NCBI GenBank assembly: GCA_022495005.1
Contig: JAGYXB010001948.1
Span: forward strand, 682,001 to 746,000
DNA length: 64,000 nt
Source of the DNA: Rhyacophila brunnea
Taxonomy: Eukaryota; Arthropoda; Insecta; Trichoptera; Rhyacophilidae
Direction: 5' to 3'
A program made the translations under genes and the position numbers. The notes beneath the pieces were generated by a model. It was given only the letters and a program-made list of their open reading frames with translations, searched no databases and was not told where the DNA came from. Below, in pieces: positions 13,961 through 26,804 of the stretch. How positions within the stretch are numbered: the first letter of the stretch is position 1; the number at the start of each line of letters is the position of its first letter.

Positions 13961-14569
13961 TAGTGGGTGAAGTAAATGAAGAGTTTTGATAATGTATCAG
14001 ACTGGATAGGCTATCTGATATTATGTGAAAGTAATTGTAAGATTTTAGTCTGCTTTACTCTAGAAATTCTCTGACAGCAAAAATTTGCTCGAAAAACAGT
14101 GCAATACCTAACAATCGAGCTTGAATTTTCGTGGGGTTAGCTTTCGCGTAAAGAATGTGATTATTCGTTATGACCTTCAGCAAGAGAAGACAAATGGAGT
14201 TCTTTGAGAATGTAATGATAGGAAATATAAACAACTATATTGCAGAAGAAGAAATACCTATGGGGGTGGTCCCATGATACTGAAAAATCTATTGAATTTG
14301 TCTGTGAAGAATAACTTGAACACGAAGAAATAATTAAGAATACATTTGATTTTTTAAAAATGTGCTTCAATAAAACAATGTCAGTCGTATGATTAAGTTT
14401 ATTTTAAAAACCTTAGAGAGATAACTTATTTTAAAAAAGGTATTACAAACGAGATATGAACAATAATACGTTGAACCAATGAAAAAGACTTTTTTAGTTT
14501 TGTAAAACATAAATCATTTGTGATTTGAACATTAGTGATTTGAATTTTTAGTAAAAAAATGTTGGTGAC

Positions 14570-14890
14570 CATCAATCAGAGCTATATTTGGTCTCTTGAT
14601 CATCTGTTATTCAGAAAAATTTAGTGGAGTTGCACTCATCCCAATCACGGATGTTCTTAAGCTACGAAATGCGACGTTATCGTTTGCTGTTTGCTAGGTT
14701 TAGCATTGATATTTCCTTAGATTACAAGTTTGGAGATTGATGTACGTACTTTCGTCCTCTCATCATGCAAGTGATGTATAGAGGTTTTTGGTTTTGATAT
14801 AGTGCATAACTTATCGGTCTTTTCCGATTCGTTTGAGAACGTCAAAAATTGTGATCCGGTCAGCCCAAGGAATTTTGAGTATGTGTAAGA
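14570..14890 (-). mobile_element. Degraded LINE reverse-transcriptase tail
   Basis: Translating the minus strand with several shifts and stops gives IPWADRITIFDVLKRIGKDR, then KYVHQSPNL and LKNIRDWDECNSTKFF. This follows the order of the 'thumb'-side tail found in many insect endonuclease-reverse transcriptase LINEs (ISWLKNIRDW-type ending). It is a dead copy. The clade was not assigned. Confidence 0.6.
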
Positions 14891-17620
14891 AAAGATTTAA
14901 AAATAACGAAATTCTATAAAACCAATGTTACATAGCGACTATTGGACAAAATACTTTTTACGGCATCCGAATTTTTATAGGTAGGATAACACATATTCTG
15001 TAGTTATTTCAAATACATTTGAAACAAAAAAAATTTAAACTCTATTTAAAAATATTTTTCGAAAACTATGAAAAAATTCGTAGATCATTTTATGCCATTT
15101 TTCAATATTTTTGAACCATAATTTGATAACCAAAATGTTTCATTTTATCTCCTAAAACATTTATAATATACTGTAACGTGTATTTAAACGATATGAAGTT
15201 AACAACTTTCACCGAATTTATAGGGCTTAAAGTTTGTTTTATTTATTTCATTTATATCACTCAAAATATATTATTATTTACTCACAGAAAAAATAATAAT
15301 GGAAAAGTAATTTCTATAAATTCTCTAAAATTTAAAGTGACCCATAAGTATCAGTTTATTGTAATTATAGTATGTAATAATATTAGTTAAAACAGTGAAC
15401 AATCGAGAGCAACCCCATTAATTCTAAAATGGTCAAAATGCTGTTTGAATTATAATATAAATTACAAAATATGTGTAGGGTTTACAAGTGAAGATATCTG
15501 CTAGTAATTATTATTGAACAACAGAAGAGACTTCATATACCTGTTTGTTATTACAAATTTATAAATCTACAAGATAAAAATGATTGTGAACTTTTGTCAT
15601 AATGACGTATTACGATAAAAAACAAAAAAAATATTATTGTTTTGGGGCATTCTATTATCTATAACATAGTTTCCTTCGGTTATTGCGAAGTAAGTTATAA
15701 GCTATGTACGTAATGATATGTAAGTATATGCAATATTATCTTTTTATCAACTAGGGAGTAAAATCCTGTAGGAATATTCCAATGAACTAAATTATCCAAA
15801 ATTTATTGGCACAACACTCATTTCTAGGGTCTTTCAGAGAAAATGTGAGGCTCGGGGTTACTATTGTTGTTATCCACTCTCTTCCCTTTCTACAAATGAA
15901 GGAACCACTGTAAGACCGGTGAATGTACAAGTGACGCGATTTTGAGATATCTGCATTTAAAGGTTTAAAACGGTTGTAAAAAAATACAGGCGTCGAGAAA
16001 TAAATCAATGTATTTTTAATTTTGAAGTAAATAATGTATAAGAGTATTTTTGTTAGTACAAGTAGTTGACATTCTTGTGATCAGAAAAAAAATAATAAAA
16101 CAAAAACTGTCATTCAAGTTCGAAATTACCACTGCAAAAATGATGATTGTCTATACTTTTCTTTCTATCAGGCCGGCAAAATTTCGGATTATGGTGGACC
16201 GGGTAGTTTGAATTCACCTGCATTTAACCTAATCTAACCATAAAGGTGTCGACAGTTTGATAAATTGATAATACTGATAGCTGAAATGACAGGTAAACCC
16301 TTTATATGGGAAATTCAATGTTATTACTATGTAGACACGTGACTGGCAGAAAGTCGCTCTATGAACTAGGGCCTAGGCTATCGAATGGCATAGATAACAA
16401 AAAATATATATTTTGTGACATTCAACGGTTTTGCAGTGGACCCTTCAAATAGTAACATCATGGAAAATAAACTATATAATTTATGTGGTTAATCTTCGTA
16501 GTTATTTAATGAAAAAAGCTTTTCTTGCTTTATCAATAGTGCTTATCTATGCGAGAGATAATATTATGCTCAAACTTTTCCCAACTACACTCCAGATACC
16601 GTGATAGTCTCAATATTGGCTTTAAATATTATATTATCAAAGACACAGCTTTCTTATTAAAGAATCATTAAAGTATGGCCATTTATTCACATTATTTTTA
16701 GTTATGGTTACTTCTATTTGTATTTAATTCATCGTCCTCCAATTGCGACGTCCTGCGTACCTCCACGCGATATTTTGTCATCGGGCACCACCGTGAAAAC
16801 TGTGTATACAGACGTGATTACGCTATTATTACGCATGGAAACCTCAGTCTTGGGTAACTGCTTCTGAGACAATCCCACTCATAAAAAATGATTCTTTAAC
16901 ATAGGGTTCTGTAATACGTCTGATTAAGACCAGGTTTGGTTTGGTGAGGCCATTAACTTCCACGCATCGCCTAGTCACGGTCTTTTTAGACCATGCCTCA
17001 GCTGAAGTATAGCCTTAAATATTGCGTAATTCACCATTTACATATTATGACATTTACATAGCCATAATAATTGACCTCTATCCTACTATAGAATGTGTAT
17101 TAATTAACTAACGAAAATATATGGAAGTAATATGCCGGAATATTTTGGAGATAAGTAATTTGTACATACAAAATATTTGGAAAATAATAATATATAAGTA
17201 AGTACATATAATTAAAAAAAAATCAATAATACACCGAGCATTGAAAATTATACTTTGATCATTGCATAATTTAATTTGGAGTCATAAATAAGATTTAATC
17301 TTGGTGGTGTTGACCAAAAATATATATTAAGTTAATATTACATTTTTATTAAAGTGCCGAACATTTAATGAATACAGTTCACCGATGACAATGTGGAGTA
17401 GATCGACTTCAAAGATGCATATTATGTGATTATCAATTCTACACAACCGTTTTGTTATATTTTTTTTAATTATATTATTAACATCTGTATACCAACTGAA
17501 TTTACACACGTACGTGACATCTTATGGAATAAATGGAAGCATTTTTCGAAGAAAATAATTATATTTTAAGAAAAAAGAATGTAAGAAATTCTTTCGGGTC
17601 CTATCGATATGCAATAAATA
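14891..17620. other. Intergenic, no gene recognised
   Basis: AT-rich sequence. A less AT-rich block at about 16720-16990 looks transposon-derived but matches nothing I recognise. No exon with both splice sites and coding character was found. Confidence 0.5.
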
Positions 17621-18060
17621 ATTACAAGATAAAAAGAACTTTTTATAAACAACGTTTTTAAATTTTCTGTCAAATCATATAAACTTGACTTGACTAGCTT
17701 AAACGATCAAAAAAAAAATGTACTTGATAGAAATACTGAATAATGAAATGTCATTTCATATTGAGTTCCATAGTAACGCACGTATATATTATTTAATAAT
17801 TTTGTTACTAGGACCCCAGACCCGTAGCAACCAATAATGGTATCGAAATATTTTTTTATTTTAACTGAAAATGAATTCAATTCTACTTAAAGATGGCTAA
17901 AAGTATTAAAAAATGCATTGGCATCGTGTTCTGATATATTCTAAAAGTTTCAAATATTTAGCTAGTCGGGAAGTTAGTTAAAAATCGATTGCAAGATTTG
18001 TACCGGACAAACAACCACCGTACAAATAAGAATACGACCTAAGAAAAACGTTGTAAAATC
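17621..18060 (+). mobile_element. MITE family with ACCACGTTTTTA ends, copy 1
   Basis: One of four related ~440-505 bp copies (others at 26311-26804, 41467-41970 and 61767-62230). Shared internal blocks are CCATAGTAACGCACGTATAT, GTTCTGATATATTCTAAAAG and CTAGCTAGTCGG. The ends here are AACAACGTTTTTAAATTTTC and its imperfect inverse. Confidence 0.8.
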
Positions 18061-18799
18061 AAATAATTTAATCCGCAAGTTTCAATATACTCAAAATATA
18101 AAGATAATTAGCAACGTAATAAGTTTAGCTGTCCAATTGCCCGCAATATGCTATTTTGTTTCTATGACATAGCCTTAGTTAAAAAGAAACATTCAATCAC
18201 GCGAAGACAAGTCAAATAAAACTGTAGCAAATGATAAACTGTACGAAAAATATGAGAAAAAAATCTATATTTCCTTTAGACTAAAGAAATCATTCGCCAA
18301 GCATTACAGTATAATGTACAGTAATATCTGTATATATTTAGAAACAAATCAACCGTTTACATATTTACATATTTTCAGTTGTAACCGGTTCCAACTAAAT
18401 AATCAGCGAGCTAGTGATAATAAATTGGCTGGATAAGGGGAAAATTAACGGGTCATCGTAATAAGAGGTTATTTAATCATATCGTGAAAATGAATAAAAG
18501 TCACAATAATATATAAATCGGAGTCTACTAGTGATTTCATGGCTTATTGGTATTTAAAAAAATACTATTTGATAACAATTTTACATAACATGTTACATAA
18601 AAGTGATAAAAATATTCTTATTGTTTGACGTGTTGCAAAATTCGTAACTAATACTTTTGTCTAATATTAATATTTACATTGGAAAATTTATCAGATAATT
18701 TGAGAAAACCTTTTGTACCGAAAAGTACAACCAAACGTGTATTATTGTTTTTTTCATGAAACAAATTTTATTTGTATAGAGAAATAATAACACAATTTT

Positions 18800-18990
18800 G
18801 AAAACACTTATAAATACTCAAAACTATATTATAATCAATAGAAAAAATCTTTTTTGAAAAAAGTAAGAAACGAGCCTGCACCTTTCCAGGTATCGCACCC
18901 GCCGCGCATATACCACTATGCTGAATCTGTCATACTAATTACGACAAGTTTTAACTATTCACGCTTATAATACTCTCTGAAGCGCTTACC
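18800..18990 (-). mobile_element. tRNA-derived SINE relic
   Basis: Minus-strand CAGCATAGTGG resembles a tRNA A box. The flanking sequence (TTGAAAAAAGTAAG and TTTAACTATT) is shared with 44680-44890, which has better A and B boxes. Probably a decayed copy of the same SINE family. Confidence 0.5.
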
Positions 18991-19015
18991 TTACCGAAAA
19001 AAAAAATCTTTTTTT

Positions 19016-19922
19016 TTTTAAAACGGCACATGTTCAAACACGCGAGTTAACATGATCTTACTCCCTACTTAATTTATCGTTTGTCAATTTATGGCTAAGG
19101 CCGTATGTTGTAGCTTAACCACTGGGAAATGCCAATAGAAATGGCGTATTTCAGAAAAATACTACCTTATTCTTAGGTTCTTAGGTCAATAAATATTATA
19201 AAACAATCATTATTCGTAGAATGTTTATCACATTTGAATGGTCAAAGACATAGATTATAATTAGTATCTTTATAATTTTCTTCAAATGTGTCTAATATAT
19301 AAGTGTTAATCGTGCCCATTTTTTGAATAATAAAATGCCTAATTCTGTCAAATTTGTGATCACAGATATTATAAAATATAATTTTTTATCGTAAATATTT
19401 CACTATTTAATGTTAACATCAATTTTACTAATGGTTTTATAAATGTGTTTAAAAATTAATAAACCTAAAAAATCTTGACACCACTGCACAAGGCGGCTCT
19501 CGTGGTGCAGTGGGTAAGGCGCTGGCCTTCCGCCCGAGAGTTCTGGGTTCGATCCTCGGTGGGGACACAATAATTATGTGTTTTTCTCAAAGCCTAGGTG
19601 TTTGTGATTGTCCAAAATTACTAGCAACCACCTTGTACGAAAAAGCAAGGACATGTTTATTAATAATTCAAAAAAAAAACACCACTGCACATATGACTAT
19701 ATTCTAAAACATTAGATCGAGAGGTTTAAAGAATACTATTTTATGTAATAAAAATACTTTATGCAGTCATAAAATGTTTAAAATAAATATAAAGGATAAT
19801 AAGGCTTCAAAATTATATAAATAGATTATCTACAACGTTTAAGGAATGTTCAGGATATGAATTTCAATGCTTTAAAAATACCATAAAATCTCCATTTTTA
19901 CTTACTTTGGGGATGTGGGCCC
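19016..19922. mobile_element. TTAA-flanked MITE, copy 2, left end truncated, SINE-interrupted
   Basis: Matches copy 1 (5517-6350) through most of its length. The right end GATGTGGGCCC is followed directly by TTAA (19923-19926). The left terminal repeat is missing before about 19016. A SINE at 19491-19679 interrupts it. Numerous point differences from copy 1 show that both are old. Confidence 0.8.
19491..19679 (+). mobile_element. tRNA-derived SINE with intact promoter boxes
   Basis: A box TGGTGCAGTGG at 19503-19513 and B box GGTTCGATCC at 19546-19555 sit at tRNA-like spacing within a tRNA-like head (about 19491-19567). A non-tRNA body follows, ending in an A-run. A 12-bp target duplication, CACCACTGCACA, flanks it at 19479-19490 and 19680-19691. 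Copy 1 of the host MITE has the uninterrupted site. It is not a functional tRNA gene. Confidence 0.92.
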
Positions 19923-19989
19923 TTAAGTATTTAAATTACAAAAGAGACGTTTATTGGAAGCGATATTTTTCTTTAAAAGTTAATATTTA

Positions 19990-20150
19990 TTATTTACTAA
20001 CGTTCTGTCTTACTGTCATTGTTCTGGTGTTTTAGACTCAATTATTAGTCTATGAGCTGCTGCACCAGCCTCGCGGAGTCTTTGTGGTCTCCTGACTTTG
20101 CCGAGGACGCCATCGCTGAATTCGTTCATATGATAAGCGGCGACGTTCTA
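19990..20150 (-). repeat. Dispersed repeat, copy 2 of pair with 12955-13110
   Basis: The GC-richer partner of 12955-13110. Read on the plus strand, a TGGTGTTTTAG acceptor-like site leads into a frame with YELLHQPRGVFVVS and a stop; another plus frame reads SLWSPDFAEDAIAEF. Identity unknown. Confidence 0.55.
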
Positions 20151-20363
20151 TAATGTTTTTTTTTTTTTTTAATATTTTTTTTCACGAATCATTTAAAATA
20201 AACGATTCCTCCGATTTTTTAAATTTAGAATTTGCGTTTCCACGTGTATTTTGGTTGTCTTTAGTATTGTAGTTTTCTCTGTCTTGCTCTAGTTTACATA
20301 TTTTATATGTTTTTTGTCATGCGTTACAGATAATTAAAAACATATAATATGCAAGGTAATAAC

Positions 20364-20452
20364 CATCATCAGCCGGGGTCGATCCACTGCTGAATGAAAA
20401 CCTTCTCTAGCTCCCTCTACTCTTCTCGGTCCCTAGTTATTTGCTGCCACGT
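20364..20452 (-). mobile_element. 3' end of a LINE
   Basis: The minus strand reads TWQQITRDRE, one stop, then RELEKVFIQQWIDPG before a CGACCCCGGCTGATGATG tail. This is the same 3' terminus as the LINE fragment at 42500-42785, so one family left at least two truncated copies here. Confidence 0.75.
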
Positions 20453-23400
20453 ACATTAATTAATATGGGTACCAACCACAATAACAATACGGTTTGATGT
20501 TTCTGTCGGGTAATACAAAAAAACGGGAAGATGATCGAATGAGACAGGTCAATACGACAAGAGCGATCTAAATACCATGGATAATGGCGACAAACTATGT
20601 TTATTTCATTGTGCTAGCACTAGTAGTCAGCAAATAAATGGCGCATTTAAAAATAATAGAATGGCACCCTCGAGCTTATGGTTGGGGATCACTACGTGAT
20701 GATCACACTACTTTCAGCCAGTTGTCAGTCTTGTAAGTGTGACCAAGTTATTTTAAAGTGTGCTTGACATTTGAACCGTTTCAGTACAAATCACTTCGCA
20801 ACGCACTTATTTGCAGTATTATAAATAAATATTCAAAATAAAACATTTCAATGACTGTGCTTTTGATTTATTTATGTAATGATTATGTAAGTGAAAAATC
20901 ACCACAATATGATACATACTTCACTATTTACTTTTGTTTACAAAATTATTATATTAAATTTGAATTAAATATACCTTCATATTATCATAAAAGACTTAAT
21001 CCATTGGGTTCACTTCTGGATATAAACACATGTTAATAAATCGATACAAGCGGCATTTGACTTTCGTACAATTTACTATTTCGTACATTTCTTAAAATTG
21101 AGATTTTTTGTTGATAATATAAAAACTGTGCCCTTCCATACAGTCTTTCCTCTCTCCACACAGAAAAAGTGGTATTCAACTATCTCTTGACAAGTTTATA
21201 AAGAAAACACCTGTTTGCTATAATACGTCTCATTGACAAATAAATGTTTTAAAGTGCACTTTTTGATGTTTTTTTACATTACTCTTCTTTCGTACATTCA
21301 AAATTCGTATTACGTATTTGCAGGAACCAATTACGTAAGGAAGTCGAGGGCCACCTGCATATGAACTTCATATACAACAAGTTTAATATGCACTATGTTA
21401 TATTCTTAATATATTATTTAATAGTATGTTTTTCATTTTGAAAGGGCAATTACTAGACTGAGCTATAATACATAATATAACAAGGTACTGCAAGTGCGTA
21501 AACAATACATACTTTTTATTGCAATCGATTCAATTGGGTTAAAATATTATATGGTGCTCGTTTTTATACACATACAACTTGAAGCAAATATTGTATAATA
21601 CATAATAATATATTGTATTTTATTTTATCTGATATTAAATAAGTTGAATCTTAAAATTCAAACTGCTTTTTATTATGAAACTAACATTAAATTTGTACCA
21701 AAATTCGCTTGGGGGTTTTCCTTGGTGTTTGTGTATTTTTACTATTCTATATTTCTGAAAAACAAAATATTGAATGAGTTGTTGGTTCTCTTGTCCAAAG
21801 TTTCAAGACATATGTTCTGATTGTTGTGTTTGCTGGTTAGATTACATTATTTTCCCCAAAAGATAATCATTCAACTTTTAATACAGAAAATCTTGTGATA
21901 ATCCGCTCATTGCGCATTGTGAAGAAGCATTCATTATGTAAGTTATTTCTTGTCACACTGAAAAATTGACCTTATTATTTATTCTTATCGCGAAAGTAAT
22001 GTGAATCGAGAATTGAAGTAGCTTGAAGCTGTAGTCTAATTGCTTTGGAAAAATACATTATTGATAAATACCACCAGGTAAGTTACCGTTAATCAATATG
22101 CCCTAAATTCATGCTGGTCTTTCGTTTCAAATTTTGGAGAAATCAGGCTGTGTATGATCATAATCACGTCAAAAACCTTTGATGGTACAGAAGTAACAGC
22201 TACCAGCCTGTAGTTCTCCACTGATGAATTCATTACGAAGATGGTATTAACTATAGACATGTTGAGTTATTGTTGTTGACCATGTTGTTGAAGCCATTTT
22301 CAAAATGGTCCAACTATGACTATTCGTCGGACAATTCCCTCATCAACACCAATAAATTATCAATATTAGAGTTAACAAAAATCATATTTCCATGTTAAGA
22401 CGGCCCTCCAAAAGTTGTATATTCAAGAGTAATAATGTAGATGTTATCTTATTTTGCAAATATAATTTTTGGATGTAAACCACTGACGTATGAGGATTTT
22501 TTTCTCTTACCCCTTTTTAATGAACAATAACTTTAGAGTATGAGTATAGAGTATTTTATGAAGAAAATTTCTTTCTAAAAAAAATCATGTAATACAGAGC
22601 AGTAAATTTACTTCGAGTTATACCTTCATGTCCGCAGGAACAAATTGGTGGCAAAATTAGGATATTTTGAATCAGCCGAAAATAATTTATGATATTATAA
22701 CACATTAACATGATAAGTGATGAAAGCGTCAGAAATTATTGCGTAAAGTCTCCCAAAACAATATCTCTTTCTGCCACGTCGTCATAGGCAAAATTTTAAC
22801 TTTACGAAAATAAATTACACAACAGATGTTTTTTCACAAAAAGAATTTAATTATGTACCTACATATTTTAATTTGATATTGAGAAAGAGATAAAATAAAT
22901 ATGTAAAACATTACATGTACAAATAATATAAAAATATTGATACCAACAAAAAACAGTAAATATTTTTTATTAAATAACTTTGCAGGTTAAATATATTTTA
23001 ATACATGTTTCGATGGGATTTTCTAGTCTTATCAATTGTTTTCTTGATTTACTGAAACACAATAGTTAATTATAATCAGTGGGCTATCACATAAATAAAT
23101 AGATTATAAAAATATCACATAACCATACGACATTTTGAGATAATATGGAGAGACTTCTCTAAAATTTAGTTTCGAGATGAATGAATTTAAAGTGATCGTT
23201 AAAACATTACATGTAATTGAATATCAACGAAAATATTATTCCGATTGTTTCCTTGATTGATTCCTTATATAAGGTTGTAAGGACATTTTTAGGTTAGGCC
23301 ACAGTAAAGACAGTCTTAATTTAATTTTTTTCTTCATAAATATATATGATTATTTTATAGCATTAAAATTACGGCGAATAGAAGTCATTAAACTGATAAT

Positions 23401-24954
23401 GGAATATAGAACATTGTAACACTATATCTACTCAATAGAACAATTTACTGCAATATAAATAAGTACCTACTGAAACCTTACAATCTCCGTATTAAAATTA
23501 GAGGGACAGTTTAATCAAACGACTTGATTAATTCAAGTATAATAGCGCCTATACACTGTATGGATTTATTTGCAGCAATAGTGAGTATTTTAAACTATCG
23601 TAACAATAACTGTTTACACATAAAAGTGCCAATTGTCTCTCCAATATCATTTTTCAAGAGTAAGTGAGACGCGATGTTGTCATTTTATGGTATTATTTGA
23701 CAGATCATAAAAATCGGTTAACCTCATAATGAGCCTATACGAGGTGTAGTTCGTTTTTTTTTACCGGCTGGTTCATCACTACCGCTCTACTACGCAAGCA
23801 AAGAACGAAAAAATCCCAACTGTCGCATGAAAATTCAGATGCTTCCGAATTTATTTGATTCATGCATGCAATGTTGCAAATTCCAAATGCATACAATGCA
23901 TTTTTACATGTACATTTGTTATGGCCGCGATAATATACTGTCATCAGTAAATCCATGCACAGTAAACGGGGTATAATATTATAATGCCTTTTGTGCACTA
24001 TTAACGCAGCAGTAGTATAGAAATATTACATGCATTGAGGGTATTTTTTTGAAGACAAAAATGTTAACTATCTGATAGATACCTAATAAACGTGTATATA
24101 AATGCGATGTAAATAATTAATCATTATTATGTGTTTTTTGTTGCTTAATGCATATTATTTCTGTAAATACACCATACATCATTTGTCGCCAGCATCAATT
24201 TAAAAATCTACTTTTGTATAATATCTGATTTTAAATGAATTGCTCCGTTATATCGAATGAAATTATATACTATGTCAGATTTAGACGAATATTTCAATTT
24301 ACTATTTTTTGAAACCTTTTATCTTGGAGTTACATAGCAGAATAGCCGATATATATCGGTTATTTATGACAATAGTGAATTAAATATTTAATTATAGTAA
24401 AAATATCATAAATAATCAAAACAATGAATAGATATATTTTTTTCAAGCGTTGTTAGATATATGTAGTTACTGTGTATACAACAAATACAATATTATTTAT
24501 TCAACGGTGGATTCTGGAACGTCTGATTGAATATGAATCATATTTTTAAAATCAGGTGTCTGAACAGACACCACAATCAAAGCTAACATAGTTTTTAACC
24601 CATATTTTGATATTATGGATGGTAACAGACTTGAAATATCTAATAATATTATTTAATAATAAATTTTATCATTATAAACTAACTAGCTTATTCCACAACG
24701 TAATTAACCTCATTATTTAAGAATCTGCAAAATTTACGCATAATTTCATACAGAATTGCAGTAATCTGCTATCATTCGGAGTACAAGAAAATTATTGTTT
24801 TTGTTTACAAGAAACCCGAATGAAAATATTTTTCCACATTAATAATGTACTTTTTAGTGTAATAAAACGACATTAGAATTACCTACTCATTTATCAAGTA
24901 AAAATATAGTCTGTATATATTTAATTATTTCTATTATTGTGCCATCCCTTAGAG
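20453..24954. other. Intergenic, no gene recognised
   Basis: AT-rich sequence without supported exons on either strand. A short perfect palindrome, GGTGTCTGAACAGACACC, is at 24555-24572. The missing HYDIN 3' exons would be expected in or left of here if the gene is colinear, but none was recognised. Confidence 0.5.
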
Positions 24955-25720
24955 GAGGTCTGCCACCATCAGGGCGATCTCAGCATTGTCAGTTTTGTAG
25001 AGTTGCATTCGTAGTAATGACAGGGGGTTACTATGGGGTGAACTAATTTTTCTAAGCTCACTGCATTCTTTTGCATTCACCTTTTAGATAGAGAGTTGAA
25101 CATTGATTTTAACCAATAATCGGGAATTATGCCTGTTTCATAAATTTTATTGAACAGATCAACTAGAATTTCTAATTTGTATTCTTCTAATAATTTTATC
25201 ATTTCATTGCAGATTACTAGGGCTGCCAGCTTTAGCATTTGTAGAGATTCGTATTGCGTATATTCTGCACTATATATGACTAGGGTTCGTTTATGCCAGT
25301 AAAAAGTATTGCCAATAGGTCCCCTATCATCATCAAATGGTTTTTCAATACATTCTTTCCAACGAATCAGTTTATTTTTTACGTCTAGTATGATTTGCCC
25401 ATCTTCGAATTTCAAGATAGTTGATGAGGTTCGTCTCGTAATTCCTAATGTTTCCTTTATCGTTTTGTACATATTAAAGGAATTATATTTTCGTTGGATT
25501 TTTCTTTTGATAGTATTATGGATTCATCTGTATTGAGTTTCATTTTTATTTTTCCATTTTCTTCTTTTAGCTTTTATTCTATCCCACTTTATGTTATGTC
25601 AAAGGATGTAATGAATGTAGTTAATTTTTTTTTATTCTGTGTTCAGTGCATTTTTTACTTGTTGTTTGACATCGGGATCTTCATAAGGTACATATTGCCT
25701 ATATATTGCCACATTTGAAC
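24955..25720 (-). mobile_element. Degraded LINE: endonuclease/RT linker
   Basis: A 131-codon minus-strand frame at 25077-25472 carries IRWKECIEKPFDDDRG and VDLFNKIYETGIIPDYWLKS, the characteristic segment between the endonuclease and reverse-transcriptase domains of LINE polyproteins (the '...DLFNKIYxTGxIPxxWLxS' motif opens the RT). Upstream frames to 25720 (VPYEDPDVKQQVKNALNTE) continue the element, with frameshifts and stops. The piece at 24955-25060 looks like transposon sequence too. Confidence 0.75.
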
Positions 25721-25825
25721 GAAAGTGTAGGTAGTAATATTCGATTGATGCATTAGTCAAATATAATATTATCAACTGTTCATATATAGTTTTTACATTT
25801 AAACATGTTATTCAAAACTATTAGG

Positions 25826-26180
25826 CAATGACATTGTTAATGGACGACGCACTCAATACAGTAGCTAGCAAGTAAATTCGCGCATTCGCATGTATAGGTA
25901 GATGCCACGCAATTTTCATTATGCGATATCACGCATCGGGAATTTATAGCAATATCACCTTTATTGTAATGGCGTTAGAGCAGTGTTTCTAATGTCAATG
26001 TTCATTTGAGCGAACCCGTACGAACCGAACCATTTGGCAGACTCAACAAAAAACATCAGGAATTTATAGCAATATCACATTTATTGTAATGGCGTTAGAA
26101 CAGATTATGCCATTCGGCAGACCCGACAATAAAGTGAGTGTCATTTTTTTCCAGATGATTCGTCCATATTAATGTCATTG
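25826..26180. mobile_element. hAT-like MITE, copy 1, with 8-bp target duplication
   Basis: The terminal inverted repeats are CAATGACATT... at 25826 and its inverse ending ATGTCATTG at 26180. A perfect 8-bp duplication, CTATTAGG, flanks it (25818-25825 and 26181-26188). A ~50-bp block (GGAATTTATAGCAATATCAC...) is repeated inside. Eight-bp duplications fit hAT superfamily transposition (inference). No coding capacity. Confidence 0.92.
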
Positions 26181-26310
26181 CTATTAGGTACCAATAATTT
26201 TTAGGTTAGATTACGTATGTAGATAATATCCCTACAGGACCTTCCTTCAATACACGTGAAAATATATATACACTCTGATATTACCAGTATTAATAACTCA
26301 GCTACTCTTC

Positions 26311-26804
26311 ATTATCACGTTTTTATTGGCTCGTATTCTTATTTGTCCGGTACAGATTTTTTCTTGTGCAGTACAATTTTTTTCTTGTTTGTCCAAGATT
26401 TTTAACCAACTTACCGACTAGCTAGACATTTGAAACTTTTAGAATATATCAGAACACGACAGGAATGCATTCTTTTAATACTTTTGGCCATCTTTAAGGA
26501 GAATTGAATTCAGTTCTTTCTGTTGTGTATGTTTCGGAAAAAAATCATTAAAAGTAATATTTAGTACTCACTATTATTGGTTGCTAGGTGGGTCCCAGCA
26601 ACTAAATTATTAATATATACGTGCGTTACTATGGAAATCAATATGAAATGTCAAAATGATATTTCTGTGTTCTATAATATTTATTCAGTATTTCTATCAA
26701 GTACAATAAAAAGTTTTTATAAATACATAGAATTGTCAAGTTTATATGATTCAACAGAAAATTTAAAAACGTGGTATATAAAAAGTTCTTTATATCTTGT
26801 AATT
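26311..26804 (-). mobile_element. MITE family with ACCACGTTTTTA ends, copy 2
   Basis: Inverted relative to the other three copies. Ends are ATCACGTTTTTATTGG and TTTAAAAACGTGGTATAT. The long plus-strand open frame starting at 26577 lies largely in this repeat and is not a gene. Confidence 0.8.

Noticed and set aside
19491..19567. Functional tRNA gene
   Set aside because: Boxes are good but it continues into a SINE body with an A-run and target duplication.
23735..23998. 87-codon minus-strand frame as a HYDIN exon
   Set aside because: No ASH-repeat features and no flanking acceptor/donor in the right phase.
24497..24559. Terminal HYDIN exon ending in a stop
   Set aside because: Out of phase with exon 38 in the coding-looking frame and with no HYDIN similarity; kept only as a weak finding.
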